A DNA stretch of 64,000 nt from a virus: IMG/VR virus record IMGVR_UViG_3300035680_001201, positions 1 through 64,000 of that record; one strand, 5' to 3'. Shown piece by piece: positions 33,779 through 41,910 of the stretch (position 1 is its first letter; each line of letters begins with the position of its first letter). The notes under the pieces were generated by a model. The model was not told the origin of the DNA. It worked only from the letters and a program-made list of their open reading frames with translations, and did not search any database. The position numbers and the translations under genes are program-made.

Positions 33779-36079
33779 ATGAAAAAAGAAATCTTTATTA
33801 AAAAAAGAAGCGGATTATTGGAAAAATTCAATGCTGATAAAATCAACAAGGTTTTACAATGGGCAACTGAAGGTATTAAGAATGTCTCGTTTGAAGAAGT
33901 CGCAATGAACGCACATTTGTCGTTCTTTGATGGAATGTCATCTGGTGCAATTCATGCAATGTTGATTGAAGCTGCCTCAAATTTGATTTCAATCGAAAAG
34001 CCAAATTATCAATTTGTGGCATCAAGGTTGATGAACTACCAACTTCGTAAAAAGGTGTGGGGAGGAAAGAATCCTCCTAAGTTGTATGATCTTTTAAAGA
34101 CCAATATTGATAAGTTGGTGTACGATGACGCTATCTTGGATTGGTATTCCAAAAAGGATTTTGACAAATTGGATGAATATTTGAAGCATGATCGTGACTT
34201 TGATTTTTCTTATGCTGGAATCAAACAGTTGTGTGACAAGTATCTGATTCAAAACCGTAGTACTAAGGAGATCTACGAGACTCCGCAATTCGCTTATATG
34301 CTAATTGCAATGACTTTCTTCAAGGACTATAGTGATAACCGTATTGAGTACGTCAAGAAGGCCTATAACTACTTCAGCAAACATAAGATCAACCTTCCAA
34401 CTCCAATTATGGCAGGTGTTCGATCAGTTATGAAGAGTTATGCTTCATGCAGTTTGTTTACCGTTGATGATACACTCAAAAGTATCTTCAGCAACAACAC
34501 TGCTGTTGGATTTGCAACCGCTAGTCGTTATGGAATCGGACTCAATTTGAGTCGTTTGCGTGCTACAAACGCCCCAATCCGTAATGGTGAAGTGATTCAT
34601 ACCGGCCCAATTCCTTTTGCCAAGGCTTTTGAGTCTACTGTGAAGTGTTGTCACCAGAATGGTATTCGTGGCGGTAGTGCAACAGTCAATTTTGCATGGT
34701 TTCACTACGACATCATGGATATTTTGGTATTGAAGAACAACGCTGGAACGGATGATAACCGTGTTCGTAAGTTGGATTACTGTATTGGTCTTGATAAGTT
34801 GATCTTTGAACGCTTCTTGGAAAACAAGGACGTGACATTGTTCAGTTATCATGAGTGTGCAAGTCTCTGGAACACATTTGGATATCCCGAATTTAAGGAG
34901 AAGTATGAAAAGGCTGAAGCTAACAAGAACATCAAGTTCAAGAAGACGGTCAAAGCTCGTGAATTGATGGGTCTTCTTGCTAAGGAACGTCTTGAAACCG
35001 GGCGTATTTACACAATGTTCGTGGATCATGCAAATGAACACGGTAGTTGGTTAGATCAAGTTGATACGAGCAATCTTTGTCTTGAGGTGAATCATCCTTT
35101 GATTCCTATTGAGGATGTGAATGATCCTAATGGTGAGATTGGCGTGTGTATTTTGGCCGCTGTAAATTGGTTGGAGATCAAGGATGACGATGAAATGAAG
35201 AACGTTTGTGACGTTATCGTTCGTATGTTGGATTCTTTGATTGAACACCAGAACTATTTCGTTCCTGCTGCTGAAAACTTCGCTAAAAAGCGTCGTAGTC
35301 TTGGTGTTGGAGTGAGTAACTTGGCTGCTCTACTTGCTAGAGAGGGTTTGAAGTATTGGGATAAGGATGCTCCAAACTTTGTTGCCAAGTGGATGGAGAA
35401 GATGAGTTACTACTTGATTGAAGCGAGTGTTGAAATGGCTAAGGAACGTGGTGTATGTGAAAAGTTTGATCGTACTAAGTTCAGTAAAGGTATTTTGCCA
35501 ATCGATACATACAAGAAGGACATTAATGAATTCATTACTGAACCATTACACATGGATTGGGAAGGATTGCGTGTTAAGATTAAACAACATGGAATGCGTC
35601 ATAGTACATTGACTGCTTGTATGCCTGTTGAATCCAGCAGTGTTATTCAGAGTAGTACCAATGGAATCGAACCTCCACGTAGTTTGATTAGTTACAAGGG
35701 CAGTAAGGCTAACATTTTGCCGGTAGTGGTACCTGGCATCGATAAGTATAGTGAAAATTATACGTTTGCGTTTGACATGCCGGATAATAGTGGGTACCTT
35801 AAGGTAGCAGCTGCTATTCAGAAGTTTACTGATATGAGCATCAGCACCAATACGTACTATGTTCCGTCACGTTATTCTCAAAACAAAGTTCCTGTTCAAG
35901 AGGTAATTAAGGATATTTTGTTGGCATACAAGTATGGTATCAAAAATCTGTATTATGCTAATACAGATGACGGTGACAAACAGACTGCAATGGAAGATAA
36001 TAAACAAAACGTTAAAGTTATTGAACCTAAAATTGAAGAAGAGTCAACTGGGTGTTCCAGTGGGGCTTGTGCTATGTAA
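33779..36079 (+). CDS. nrdA: Class I ribonucleoside-diphosphate reductase, large subunit
   Basis: A 766-residue protein of normal NrdA length. An N-terminal ATP-cone-like start (Lys-Arg-Ser-Gly-Leu-Leu-Glu-Lys-Phe) precedes the barrel. The redox and radical residues are in place: Ala-Ser-Cys-Ser-Leu-Phe near 222; Asn-Leu-Cys-Leu-Glu-Val near 431, with Asn and Glu of the active site; and the C-terminal Cys-Ser-Ser-Gly-Ala-Cys pair that accepts electrons from thioredoxin or glutaredoxin. Ser-Ser-Thr-Asn-Gly-Ile-Glu-Pro-Pro-Arg is the conserved substrate loop. It makes dNDPs for phage DNA and is coupled to nrdB 3 bp later. The 97-bp gap upstream shows no convincing promoter. Confidence 0.95.
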   Translation: MKKEIFIKKRSGLLEKFNADKINKVLQWATEGIKNVSFEEVAMNAHLSFFDGMSSGAIHAMLIEAASNLISIEKPNYQFVASRLMNYQLRKKVWGGKNPPKLYDLLKTNIDKLVYDDAILDWYSKKDFDKLDEYLKHDRDFDFSYAGIKQLCDKYLIQNRSTKEIYETPQFAYMLIAMTFFKDYSDNRIEYVKKAYNYFSKHKINLPTPIMAGVRSVMKSYASCSLFTVDDTLKSIFSNNTAVGFATASRYGIGLNLSRLRATNAPIRNGEVIHTGPIPFAKAFESTVKCCHQNGIRGGSATVNFAWFHYDIMDILVLKNNAGTDDNRVRKLDYCIGLDKLIFERFLENKDVTLFSYHECASLWNTFGYPEFKEKYEKAEANKNIKFKKTVKARELMGLLAKERLETGRIYTMFVDHANEHGSWLDQVDTSNLCLEVNHPLIPIEDVNDPNGEIGVCILAAVNWLEIKDDDEMKNVCDVIVRMLDSLIEHQNYFVPAAENFAKKRRSLGVGVSNLAALLAREGLKYWDKDAPNFVAKWMEKMSYYLIEASVEMAKERGVCEKFDRTKFSKGILPIDTYKKDINEFITEPLHMDWEGLRVKIKQHGMRHSTLTACMPVESSSVIQSSTNGIEPPRSLISYKGSKANILPVVVPGIDKYSENYTFAFDMPDNSGYLKVAAAIQKFTDMSISTNTYYVPSRYSQNKVPVQEVIKDILLAYKYGIKNLYYANTDDGDKQTAMEDNKQNVKVIEPKIEEESTGCSSGACAM

Positions 36080-36082
36080 AAT

Positions 36083-37141
36083 ATGAAAACTGTATTGAAT
36101 AAAAAGAATATCGACCAACTGAGAAACCCAATGTTTTTCGGTGAAGATCTATCTCTTCAGAGATATGATAAAATCAAATATCAAAAGTTCTATGATCTTT
36201 ATGATCAACAACTCAACTTTTTTTGGCGTCCTCAAGAAGTGAACCTTGTAAAGGACATTAGTGACTACAAGGTGTTGTCTGATGAGGAACGGTTTGTGTT
36301 TGATAGCAATCTTAAGTTTCAGACCATGACCGACAGTATGTTGAGTCGTAGTATTCACGAATTGATGAAGCATTGTACAAATCCAGAACTGGAAATTTGT
36401 ATGAATACTTGGTCGTTTTTTGAAACTATCCACAGTAACAGTTATACATACATTCTTAACAATGTTTATCCAGATGCTACCAAGTTCTTTGATAGTGTAT
36501 TAGAAGACGAAGAAATTGTAAAACGCGCTAAAGCTATTAGTAAGAAGTATGACGAACTATTGGCACCATCAGATGACGTTAAACAACAGTTGTTTGATGC
36601 TATTCTTGCTACGCAGATCACTGAGGGATTGATTTTCTATGTGAGTTTTGCTTGTAGTTTCTATTTTGGATTTCGTGGAAAGATGGAGGGTAATAGTAAG
36701 ATTATTAAGTTTATTAGCCGCGATGAAAATCTACACGTGGCTATTACCCAAAATATTATGAAGAACTGGATTAATAACCCAGAAGAAGGATTCCAAGATA
36801 TTGTTAAGAAGAACGAAGACAAAATCTATGCTGCATATGAAATGGCAGTTAATGCAGAAAAAGACTGGGCTGATTATCTTTTCAGTAAAGGTAATCTAGT
36901 AGGTTTGACCAGTGAAAGTCTAAAACACTATATTGAATGGTTGGCAAACAATCGTTTATCTAGTATGGGATACAAAAAGATTTACAGTAATGCTAAGGTA
37001 AATCCTCTATCTGGATGGTTGGATAGTTATTATGATAGTAAAAAGTTACAAGTTGCTCCTCAAGAAACAGAATTGAGTAGTTATGTCAAAGGAGTGGATA
37101 ATACCATCAATGATGATGCTTTTGATGGATTTAAACTCTAA
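36083..37141 (+). CDS. nrdB: Class I ribonucleoside-diphosphate reductase, small subunit
   Basis: A 352-residue protein. The di-metal ligands are visible: an Asp in Met-Thr-Asp-Ser; Glu and His in Phe-Glu-Thr-Ile-His-Ser-Asn-Ser-Tyr; Glu in the Thr-Glu-Gly-Leu-Ile-Phe helix; and Glu/His in Arg-Asp-Glu-Asn-Leu-His. The Tyr four residues after the first His occupies the place of the radical Tyr122 of E. coli NrdB, so this is a Tyr-radical class Ia-type enzyme. It ends with the Phe-rich C-terminal tail (Asp-Ala-Phe-Asp-Gly-Phe-Lys-Leu) that docks in NrdA. An intrinsic terminator follows directly. Confidence 0.95.
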   Translation: MKTVLNKKNIDQLRNPMFFGEDLSLQRYDKIKYQKFYDLYDQQLNFFWRPQEVNLVKDISDYKVLSDEERFVFDSNLKFQTMTDSMLSRSIHELMKHCTNPELEICMNTWSFFETIHSNSYTYILNNVYPDATKFFDSVLEDEEIVKRAKAISKKYDELLAPSDDVKQQLFDAILATQITEGLIFYVSFACSFYFGFRGKMEGNSKIIKFISRDENLHVAITQNIMKNWINNPEEGFQDIVKKNEDKIYAAYEMAVNAEKDWADYLFSKGNLVGLTSESLKHYIEWLANNRLSSMGYKKIYSNAKVNPLSGWLDSYYDSKKLQVAPQETELSSYVKGVDNTINDDAFDGFKL

Positions 37142-37160
37142 TTGAGGTCAATTGTCAAAA

Positions 37161-37191
37161 AGAACACCCTCTAAAAGGGTGTTCTTTTTTT
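37161..37191 (+). terminator. Intrinsic terminator after nrdB
   Basis: Perfect 10-bp stem AGAACACCCT (37161-37170) with AGGGTGTTCT (37176-37185) around ctaaa, followed by seven T. It closes the ribonucleotide reductase transcript. Confidence 0.94.
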
Positions 37192-37213
37192 GTTATTATA
37201 TGTAAACTTCGTA

Positions 37214-37221
37214 TATTTATA
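37214..37221 (+). promoter_or_regulatory. TATTTATA box before the candidate internal protein gene
   Basis: Perfect TATTTATA, eight bases before the ATG at 37230 and directly after the nrdB terminator. Here an isolated virion-like gene sits among replication genes, which supports a separate late-type signal. Confidence 0.45.
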
Positions 37222-37229
37222 GGTATAAT

Positions 37230-37913
37230 ATGAAAATTGACCAATTCCGCCAACTTATTTCTGAGAGTATTAAGGAAGTTCTTGTAGAACGTGCTGAAAA
37301 AAAGAAACGTTTAAATGAAAACAAAAAACTTTCTGTATTGTTAAAGAGTTTGATTGCTGAAATAATTGAAGAAAAAACAATAGAGTTTGATAAAACATGT
37401 GTCCAGATGGAAGAAGAATTGAATAGATTGGCACAAGGCATCAATAAAACATATAGTGTTAAGAAAAACGATGCTGGAAACTTTGAATTATGTGGATGTG
37501 AACCATATCACATTCATATTAGACCACGTTGGAACAACAATTTTGAAATTTTGGCATACAAAGACAAAATTGATAGAACTAAGAAGATTGGATGTGATTA
37601 TGACGAAGTAAAAGACTTTCTAAAGTCGTTTTTGACTAGCGATAAAGAAAATTATATTAATGCTGCATATAACAAATCAGCAGAAAATAGCGTTGATAAG
37701 GAAAAAAAGAAGAATCAAGGAGATAAACCGCAAGAAACTGATGAAAAAGTGGTGGATGCTGTTAAAAAGGAAGAAGATTTGCCAGATAAACCAATGCAAG
37801 ATGTGAATCTTAAGAAGGTTGAAAAGCAATCTGATCACTCTTTGAAGGGCGAAAAGGCCAAATACAAGTATCCTAAACAAAAGGATGACAACTTGACTGT
37901 TAAGTTTAAGTGA
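37230..37913 (+). CDS. Lys/Glu-rich candidate internal head protein
   Basis: A 227-residue protein. The leader Met-Lys-Ile-Asp-Gln-Phe-Arg-Gln-Leu-Ile-Ser-Glu-Ser-Ile-Lys-Glu-Val matches the style of T4 capsid-targeting sequences, with Ile-Ser-Glu-Ser and Ile-Lys-Glu-Val as candidate cleavage sites. Residues about 55-140 form a small alpha/beta domain (Cys-Gly-Cys-Glu-Pro-Tyr-His-Ile-His-Ile). The last 85 residues are disordered and very Lys-rich, which would suit DNA association. A TATTTATA box and upstream terminator isolate it as a single-gene late unit. Packaging with the DNA is an inference; a non-virion DNA-binding protein is the alternative. Confidence 0.55.
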   Translation: MKIDQFRQLISESIKEVLVERAEKKKRLNENKKLSVLLKSLIAEIIEEKTIEFDKTCVQMEEELNRLAQGINKTYSVKKNDAGNFELCGCEPYHIHIRPRWNNNFEILAYKDKIDRTKKIGCDYDEVKDFLKSFLTSDKENYINAAYNKSAENSVDKEKKKNQGDKPQETDEKVVDAVKKEEDLPDKPMQDVNLKKVEKQSDHSLKGEKAKYKYPKQKDDNLTVKFK

Positions 37914-37967
37914 GTTGATCGAATATGGGTACAGTCTGTATGGTCAAACCACTGTCGGATAAAACCT

Positions 37968-38270
37968 ATGAAAAAAATTATTACTAAATCATTGTTAGTT
38001 GCCGCATTACTCAGTACTTTTTCTGTTAATGCCGGTCACTTCAGTTGGGGAGTTTCCATTGGATTTGGTGGACCAGTATATTGTCCACCACCAGTTGTTT
38101 ATGCTCCCGTGGTTTATCAGCCACAAGTGGTCGTAGTCCAACAACCGGTGGTTCAACATGTAGTGTATCCACAACCAGTGGTTATAGTTGCTCCACCGCC
38201 GGTAGTTTATTATCCATCTCCTACGATCTGGATTGGTGGTGGTCACCATCATCATGGACATAGACGTTAA
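37968..38270 (+). CDS. Secreted Pro/Val-rich protein with His-rich tail
   Basis: A 100-residue protein with a textbook Sec signal peptide: Met-Lys-Lys, hydrophobic core to about residue 19, and Val-Asn-Ala cleavage after residue 22. The mature part is a low-complexity Val-Val-Tyr/Gln-Pro repeat with Pro-Pro pairs and ends in Gly-Gly-Gly-His-His-His-His-Gly-His. No lipobox is present, so it is not a typical outer spanin. Similar Pro/Val/Tyr-rich secreted proteins occur in Gram-negative bacteria, so it may be a host-derived gene. The likely location is periplasm or outer membrane. Roles such as metal binding or envelope change during infection are only guesses. A terminator follows. Confidence 0.7.
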   Translation: MKKIITKSLLVAALLSTFSVNAGHFSWGVSIGFGGPVYCPPPVVYAPVVYQPQVVVVQQPVVQHVVYPQPVVIVAPPPVVYYPSPTIWIGGGHHHHGHRR

Positions 38271-38293
38271 ATTTGATTCAAAAAACTACTTTG

Positions 38294-38323
38294 AAAGCCG
38301 CTGAAAAAAACAGCGGCTTTTTT
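38294..38323 (+). terminator. Intrinsic terminator after the secreted protein gene
   Basis: Perfect 10-bp GC-rich stem AAAGCCGCTG (38294-38303) with CAGCGGCTTT (38311-38320), loop aaaaaaa, then a T-run. It directly abuts the next promoter. Confidence 0.93.
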
Positions 38324-38324
38324 G

Positions 38325-38352
38325 TTGACTTCTTTTAAAGTTGGTGTAGGAT
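38325..38352 (+). promoter_or_regulatory. Sigma70-like promoter of the MoxR/CobS-type ATPase gene
   Basis: -35 TTGACT (38325-38330), 16-bp spacer, -10 TAGGAT (38347-38352). The stretch tggtgtaggata is repeated in the promoter of the next gene at 39326-39354, indicating duplicated or co-regulated promoters. Confidence 0.65.
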
Positions 38353-38368
38353 AAAGAAAATTAAGTTT

Positions 38369-39316
38369 ATGAAAAACACTAACAAGTCATTCAATCAAAT
38401 CCTCGATTCTGCTCTTTCTAAGAAGCCGGATAATGTTATTATTTCGGACATCAAGTGGAAGTATCTCGTTCGATCCGTTCTTTATGGAAAGAACGTGTTG
38501 ATGGTTGGACCTACCGGATGTGGCAAGACGCTTGCTGCCCAAACAGTTGCCAAGACATTTAACCGTCCATTCTTTTACTTCAACATGGGGTCTACCCAAG
38601 ATGCTCGTAGTGCTCTTATTGGTAATACTCACTTTGAAAAGGAAACGGGAACAATTTTCAGTGAATCTACTTTTGTAAAGGCAATTCAAACTCCAAACGC
38701 TGTTATTCTGTTGGATGAAATTAGTCGTGCTCATCACGACGCTGCAAACATCATGATGACTGTACTTGATACTCTTCAACGATATCTTCGATTGGATGAA
38801 AAGAAGGACAGTGAAGTTGTTAATGTTGCATCTGGTGTATGTTTCATTGGAACGGCTAATATTGGCAATCAATATACTGCTACCCGTGTTATGGACCGTG
38901 CTCTTATGGATCGATTCTCTGTTAAGATTGAAATGGACTTTCTTGACAAACAGTCCGAATTCACTTTGATGATCAATCGATTTGGAATTGATACAAATGA
39001 TACGAATTTGGTTAATACGATTACTTCTATCTGTGATATTTCCGCTCATACCCGTGATCAATATCGCCAGGAAGATGGCAAGATTACCAACTTTGTTTCA
39101 ACTCGAGCGGTTTGTGAAATGGTTGAACTTGCCAAGGATGGATTTAGTCTTAAGGAAATTGCTGAAAGCGTAATCTATCCGGAGTTTTCTTCTGATGGTG
39201 GAGTTGATAGTGAACGTACTTACATCAAACAAGTTGTTCAAAAGTATGTTCCAAGTGAAGCTACAAATGATCCGTTGATGAACGATCCGTTGAAGAAGAA
39301 TCAACCTCCTTTCTAA
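38369..39316 (+). CDS. MoxR/CobS-type AAA+ ATPase
   Basis: A 315-residue AAA+ protein. Walker A is Gly-Pro-Thr-Gly-Cys-Gly-Lys-Thr near 50. Walker B is Val-Ile-Leu-Leu-Asp-Glu-Ile-Ser-Arg-Ala near 113-122. Sensor 1 lies in Phe-Ile-Gly-Thr-Ala-Asn, followed by the Asp-Arg-Ala-Leu-Met-Asp-Arg-Phe arginine-finger motif. These match the MoxR/CbbQ/CobS group; T4-like cyanophages carry a 'cobS' gene of this class. Such ATPases act with a VWA-domain partner to remodel proteins or insert metals, and that partner is encoded 48 bp downstream. No cobalamin genes are nearby, so a cobaltochelatase role is unlikely here. Confidence 0.88.
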   Translation: MKNTNKSFNQILDSALSKKPDNVIISDIKWKYLVRSVLYGKNVLMVGPTGCGKTLAAQTVAKTFNRPFFYFNMGSTQDARSALIGNTHFEKETGTIFSESTFVKAIQTPNAVILLDEISRAHHDAANIMMTVLDTLQRYLRLDEKKDSEVVNVASGVCFIGTANIGNQYTATRVMDRALMDRFSVKIEMDFLDKQSEFTLMINRFGIDTNDTNLVNTITSICDISAHTRDQYRQEDGKITNFVSTRAVCEMVELAKDGFSLKEIAESVIYPEFSSDGGVDSERTYIKQVVQKYVPSEATNDPLMNDPLKKNQPPF

Positions 39317-39325
39317 AAAAAGTCA

Positions 39326-39354
39326 TTGACTTTGTTATAATGCTGGTGTAGGAT
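39326..39354 (+). promoter_or_regulatory. Sigma70-like promoter of the VWA protein gene
   Basis: -35 TTGACT (39326-39331), 17-bp spacer, -10 TAGGAT (39349-39354). It repeats the tggtgtaggata block of the promoter at 38325-38352. Confidence 0.65.
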
Positions 39355-39363
39355 ATTAACACA

Positions 39364-41415
39364 ATGAAAAACAAATCTACTATTCACTCTGACTTTTGGT
39401 TGGATGAGTTTGATGACTTTGATGATTCCGTTACGATGGACGATACTACTCGTCTGATTCGTCTCAACATGAATCGTCGTGCTGTTTCAAATTTTGTTAG
39501 TATTCTCACCAGCAAGTCTATTCCTGTCGTTTTTAACGACGAAAACGTAAATGCAACCAATGGAAATATTGTTCATCTATCCGCTGATATTGAAAAGGCT
39601 GAAGACTTTGACAGTACTGTTGGACTTGCCCTACATGAGGGATCTCATATTTTGCTCAGTGATTTTCGATTGATTGCTGATATTTGGCAGAACGTTCCTC
39701 GTAGTCTATATAATATTGCTGAGACTAAAGGTTTCAGCAAAACGGAAGTTGCTTCATATATTAAGACTATATTGAATATTATTGAAGATAGGTATATTGA
39801 TAACTTTGTTTACAATTCTGCTCCGGGATATCGTGGTTATTATTTGGCATTGTACGAAAAGTACTTTAATAGTCCACATGTTAAGACACTGTTGACTACT
39901 GATTTGTATCGGTCTACCACGGTTCAGTCGTATGAAGCGAGACTGATCAATCTAATGAATCCTCATACTGATTTGGATGCATTGCCTGCTTTTAGAAAGA
40001 TTGCTGAGTGCATTGATGTTGCTAATATCAGCAGACTTAAGACTCCTAAGGACCGTTACGAAGTGGCGTTGCAAGTTTGTGAAATGATTTATGAGAATGT
40101 TAGTATTGATGACCAACAAAAAGAGAATGAGTCTGCTCAATTGGAAATGAGTGGCAGTGGCAGCAGTAATGAATCTCAAGTTGTGGTTGTAGTCAATTCC
40201 GGATCAGATGATGGTTTTGGTGGAATTGAAACAGAAACAAATCCAGTTGGTACTGACAAGTCTGAAGAAAAGACAAAGAAAGACAATGATAAGACGTGCA
40301 TTTCCAAGAGCAAATTGAAAGCAATTGAGAAGGCTCTTAATAAACAACGTGACTTTTTGTCTGGTAAAATCAAGAAGAAGAAGGTTAACAGCCGTGAAAA
40401 TTGTATTCTTGAAGACTTGGAGAAGGCAGGTGTAACTATTGTGAATGTAGGAGCCAATCTAGATGATACTACAGTTATTACTAACGGTGTTGACTGTGTA
40501 GTCGTGAAGAATTTTACCAAGGAATTTGCTTTGTCAGATAGTTGTCCTTGTGTATTGGTTGATAGGGATAAAAATCCATTTCCAAAGAATGTTGATGCTG
40601 TAAATCGTGGCATTCAACTTGGTAACCTTTTGGGAAAACGTCTTAGTATTCGCAGTGAAATTAACACTACTAAGTATATGAGAAAGTCTACTGGTAAGAT
40701 TGATCGTCGTGTACTTTCTGATTTGGGTATTGATAATGAGAATGTTTTTTATCGTATTGACACAGATCAGTATAAGAAAGGATTCATTCATATTTCAATG
40801 GATGCTAGTGGAAGTATGCAACACGCTAATAAGTGGACTAATACAATTACCAGCGTCACTGCTATTTGTAAGGCAGCATCCATGATCAGTAACATTCGGG
40901 TTAGTGTTAGTATGAGAACTACTGGACAGAATGGTCTTCCATATATTGCTATGGTGTATGATTCTGCCAAGGATTCGTTTAACAAGGTTCGTACTATTTT
41001 TCCGTATCTTTATTGTAACGGAAGTACCCCCGAAGGATTGTGTTATGAAGCCATTATGGATCTACTCAAGGAATGTGGCGAATACGAAGACTGTTATTTC
41101 CTAAATTTTTCAGATGGCGAACCCACATATAGTTATAATAAAAGTGGTAACTACATGTCTTATGGTCCCAAAAATGGAGGTATTCATACTCGTAAACAGG
41201 TGAATAAGATTCGTGGAAAGGGATATAAGGTGTTGTCATATTTTATTGCAGAAACAGCAATTAATAAAATAAAGGTTGACAGTGCTAGTTATGGACCGTA
41301 TGTTTGTTTCAAAACAATGTATGGCGCCGATGCAAGATTTATTGATGTAACTAACATCATTAGTGTTGCTAAGACAATGAATGAAATGTTTTTGAGCAGT
41401 AATAGTAAAATTTAA
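39364..41415 (+). CDS. VWA-domain protein with HExxH zincin-like motif, partner of the AAA+ ATPase
   Basis: A 683-residue protein. An N-terminal domain carries His91-Glu-Gly-Ser-His95, a zincin-type motif within Leu-Ala-Leu-His-Glu-Gly-Ser-His-Ile-Leu-Leu. The centre (about 245-345) is acidic then Lys-rich and probably disordered, as in CobT-type proteins. The C-terminal von Willebrand A domain has a complete MIDAS start, Asp480-Ala-Ser-Gly-Ser484, a Thr in Ser-Thr-Pro-Glu-Gly and an Asp in Phe-Ser-Asp-Gly-Glu. MoxR-type ATPases are usually paired with such proteins (CobS-CobT, CbbQ-CbbO, RavA-ViaA). The zincin motif suggests proteolytic or metal-binding activity controlled by the ATPase. The target is unknown. 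Confidence 0.85.
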   Translation: MKNKSTIHSDFWLDEFDDFDDSVTMDDTTRLIRLNMNRRAVSNFVSILTSKSIPVVFNDENVNATNGNIVHLSADIEKAEDFDSTVGLALHEGSHILLSDFRLIADIWQNVPRSLYNIAETKGFSKTEVASYIKTILNIIEDRYIDNFVYNSAPGYRGYYLALYEKYFNSPHVKTLLTTDLYRSTTVQSYEARLINLMNPHTDLDALPAFRKIAECIDVANISRLKTPKDRYEVALQVCEMIYENVSIDDQQKENESAQLEMSGSGSSNESQVVVVVNSGSDDGFGGIETETNPVGTDKSEEKTKKDNDKTCISKSKLKAIEKALNKQRDFLSGKIKKKKVNSRENCILEDLEKAGVTIVNVGANLDDTTVITNGVDCVVVKNFTKEFALSDSCPCVLVDRDKNPFPKNVDAVNRGIQLGNLLGKRLSIRSEINTTKYMRKSTGKIDRRVLSDLGIDNENVFYRIDTDQYKKGFIHISMDASGSMQHANKWTNTITSVTAICKAASMISNIRVSVSMRTTGQNGLPYIAMVYDSAKDSFNKVRTIFPYLYCNGSTPEGLCYEAIMDLLKECGEYEDCYFLNFSDGEPTYSYNKSGNYMSYGPKNGGIHTRKQVNKIRGKGYKVLSYFIAETAINKIKVDSASYGPYVCFKTMYGADARFIDVTNIISVAKTMNEMFLSSNSKI

Positions 41416-41442
41416 CAAAAAATAGAAAGGTAAATATATAAC

Positions 41443-41853
41443 ATGAAAAAGACAAATCGACAGAATAAGACAGGACTCAGCGTTAACTGGCCTAATGGTT
41501 TTTATACCATGGATATCAGTGAGTCTCACCCCAACATTACAAACCTCTGGGATCAGAACCGGCATTTTGCCGCTTTGATTACGCTTCGGGTTCGTCTCAC
41601 AAACGCACTTGAGGATAATCAAGTTGTTAAGTTGGGTACAATCAAGGGAAGTAAGGGTCGTCCTAAGTTGGTTTTTGCCAACGCTCCTGTTTCTCAAGAA
41701 ACCATTGATGCCGCTCGTACTGCAGGAGTTATCCTTGAGGATAACATTCCTAATGTGGTGAATGTTGTTAATGTTAAGCCAACTGAGATTGAGACTACTG
41801 AGAGTGTTGAAACCACGGTTCGTACAGAAACCTACGTTCCTCAGACTGTTTAA
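41443..41853 (+). CDS. Small protein of unknown function
   Basis: A 136-residue protein with a good ribosome site (gaaagg, 11 nt upstream). The first 25 residues are basic (Lys-Lys-Thr-Asn-Arg-Gln-Asn-Lys). The core (Val-Asn-Trp-Pro-Asn-Gly-Phe-Tyr-Thr-Met-Asp) looks like a compact folded domain. The region Ile-Lys-Gly-Ser-Lys-Gly-Arg-Pro-Lys suggests nucleic acid contact, and the C-terminal 40 residues are Thr/Val/Glu-rich and probably disordered. It follows the VWA gene by 27 bp and may share its transcript. No family recognised. Confidence 0.6.
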   Translation: MKKTNRQNKTGLSVNWPNGFYTMDISESHPNITNLWDQNRHFAALITLRVRLTNALEDNQVVKLGTIKGSKGRPKLVFANAPVSQETIDAARTAGVILEDNIPNVVNVVNVKPTEIETTESVETTVRTETYVPQTV

Positions 41854-41887
41854 AATAAAGATGGTGGTGTCATTTTCTTCTATGTAT

Positions 41888-41906
41888 ATGAGTTGTAAAA
41901 ACTCAT
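41888..41906 (+). promoter_or_regulatory. Small hairpin just before the start at 41911
   Basis: Perfect 7-bp stem atgagtt / aactcat with a gtaaa loop, ending four bases before the ATG. No Shine-Dalgarno sequence is visible, so the hairpin may affect ribosome access. Confidence 0.3.
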
Positions 41907-41910
41907 TACT

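Noticed and set aside
40176-40613. 145-residue and other antisense frames in the VWA gene and the neighbouring 41236-41925 frame
   Set aside because: They overlap well-supported genes on the plus strand and lack any recognisable sequence.
38369-41415. A true cobaltochelatase (CobS-CobT) for cobalamin synthesis
   Set aside because: No other cobalamin gene is present, and the VWA partner carries a zincin-type motif; the phage is more likely to use the pair for protein remodelling.
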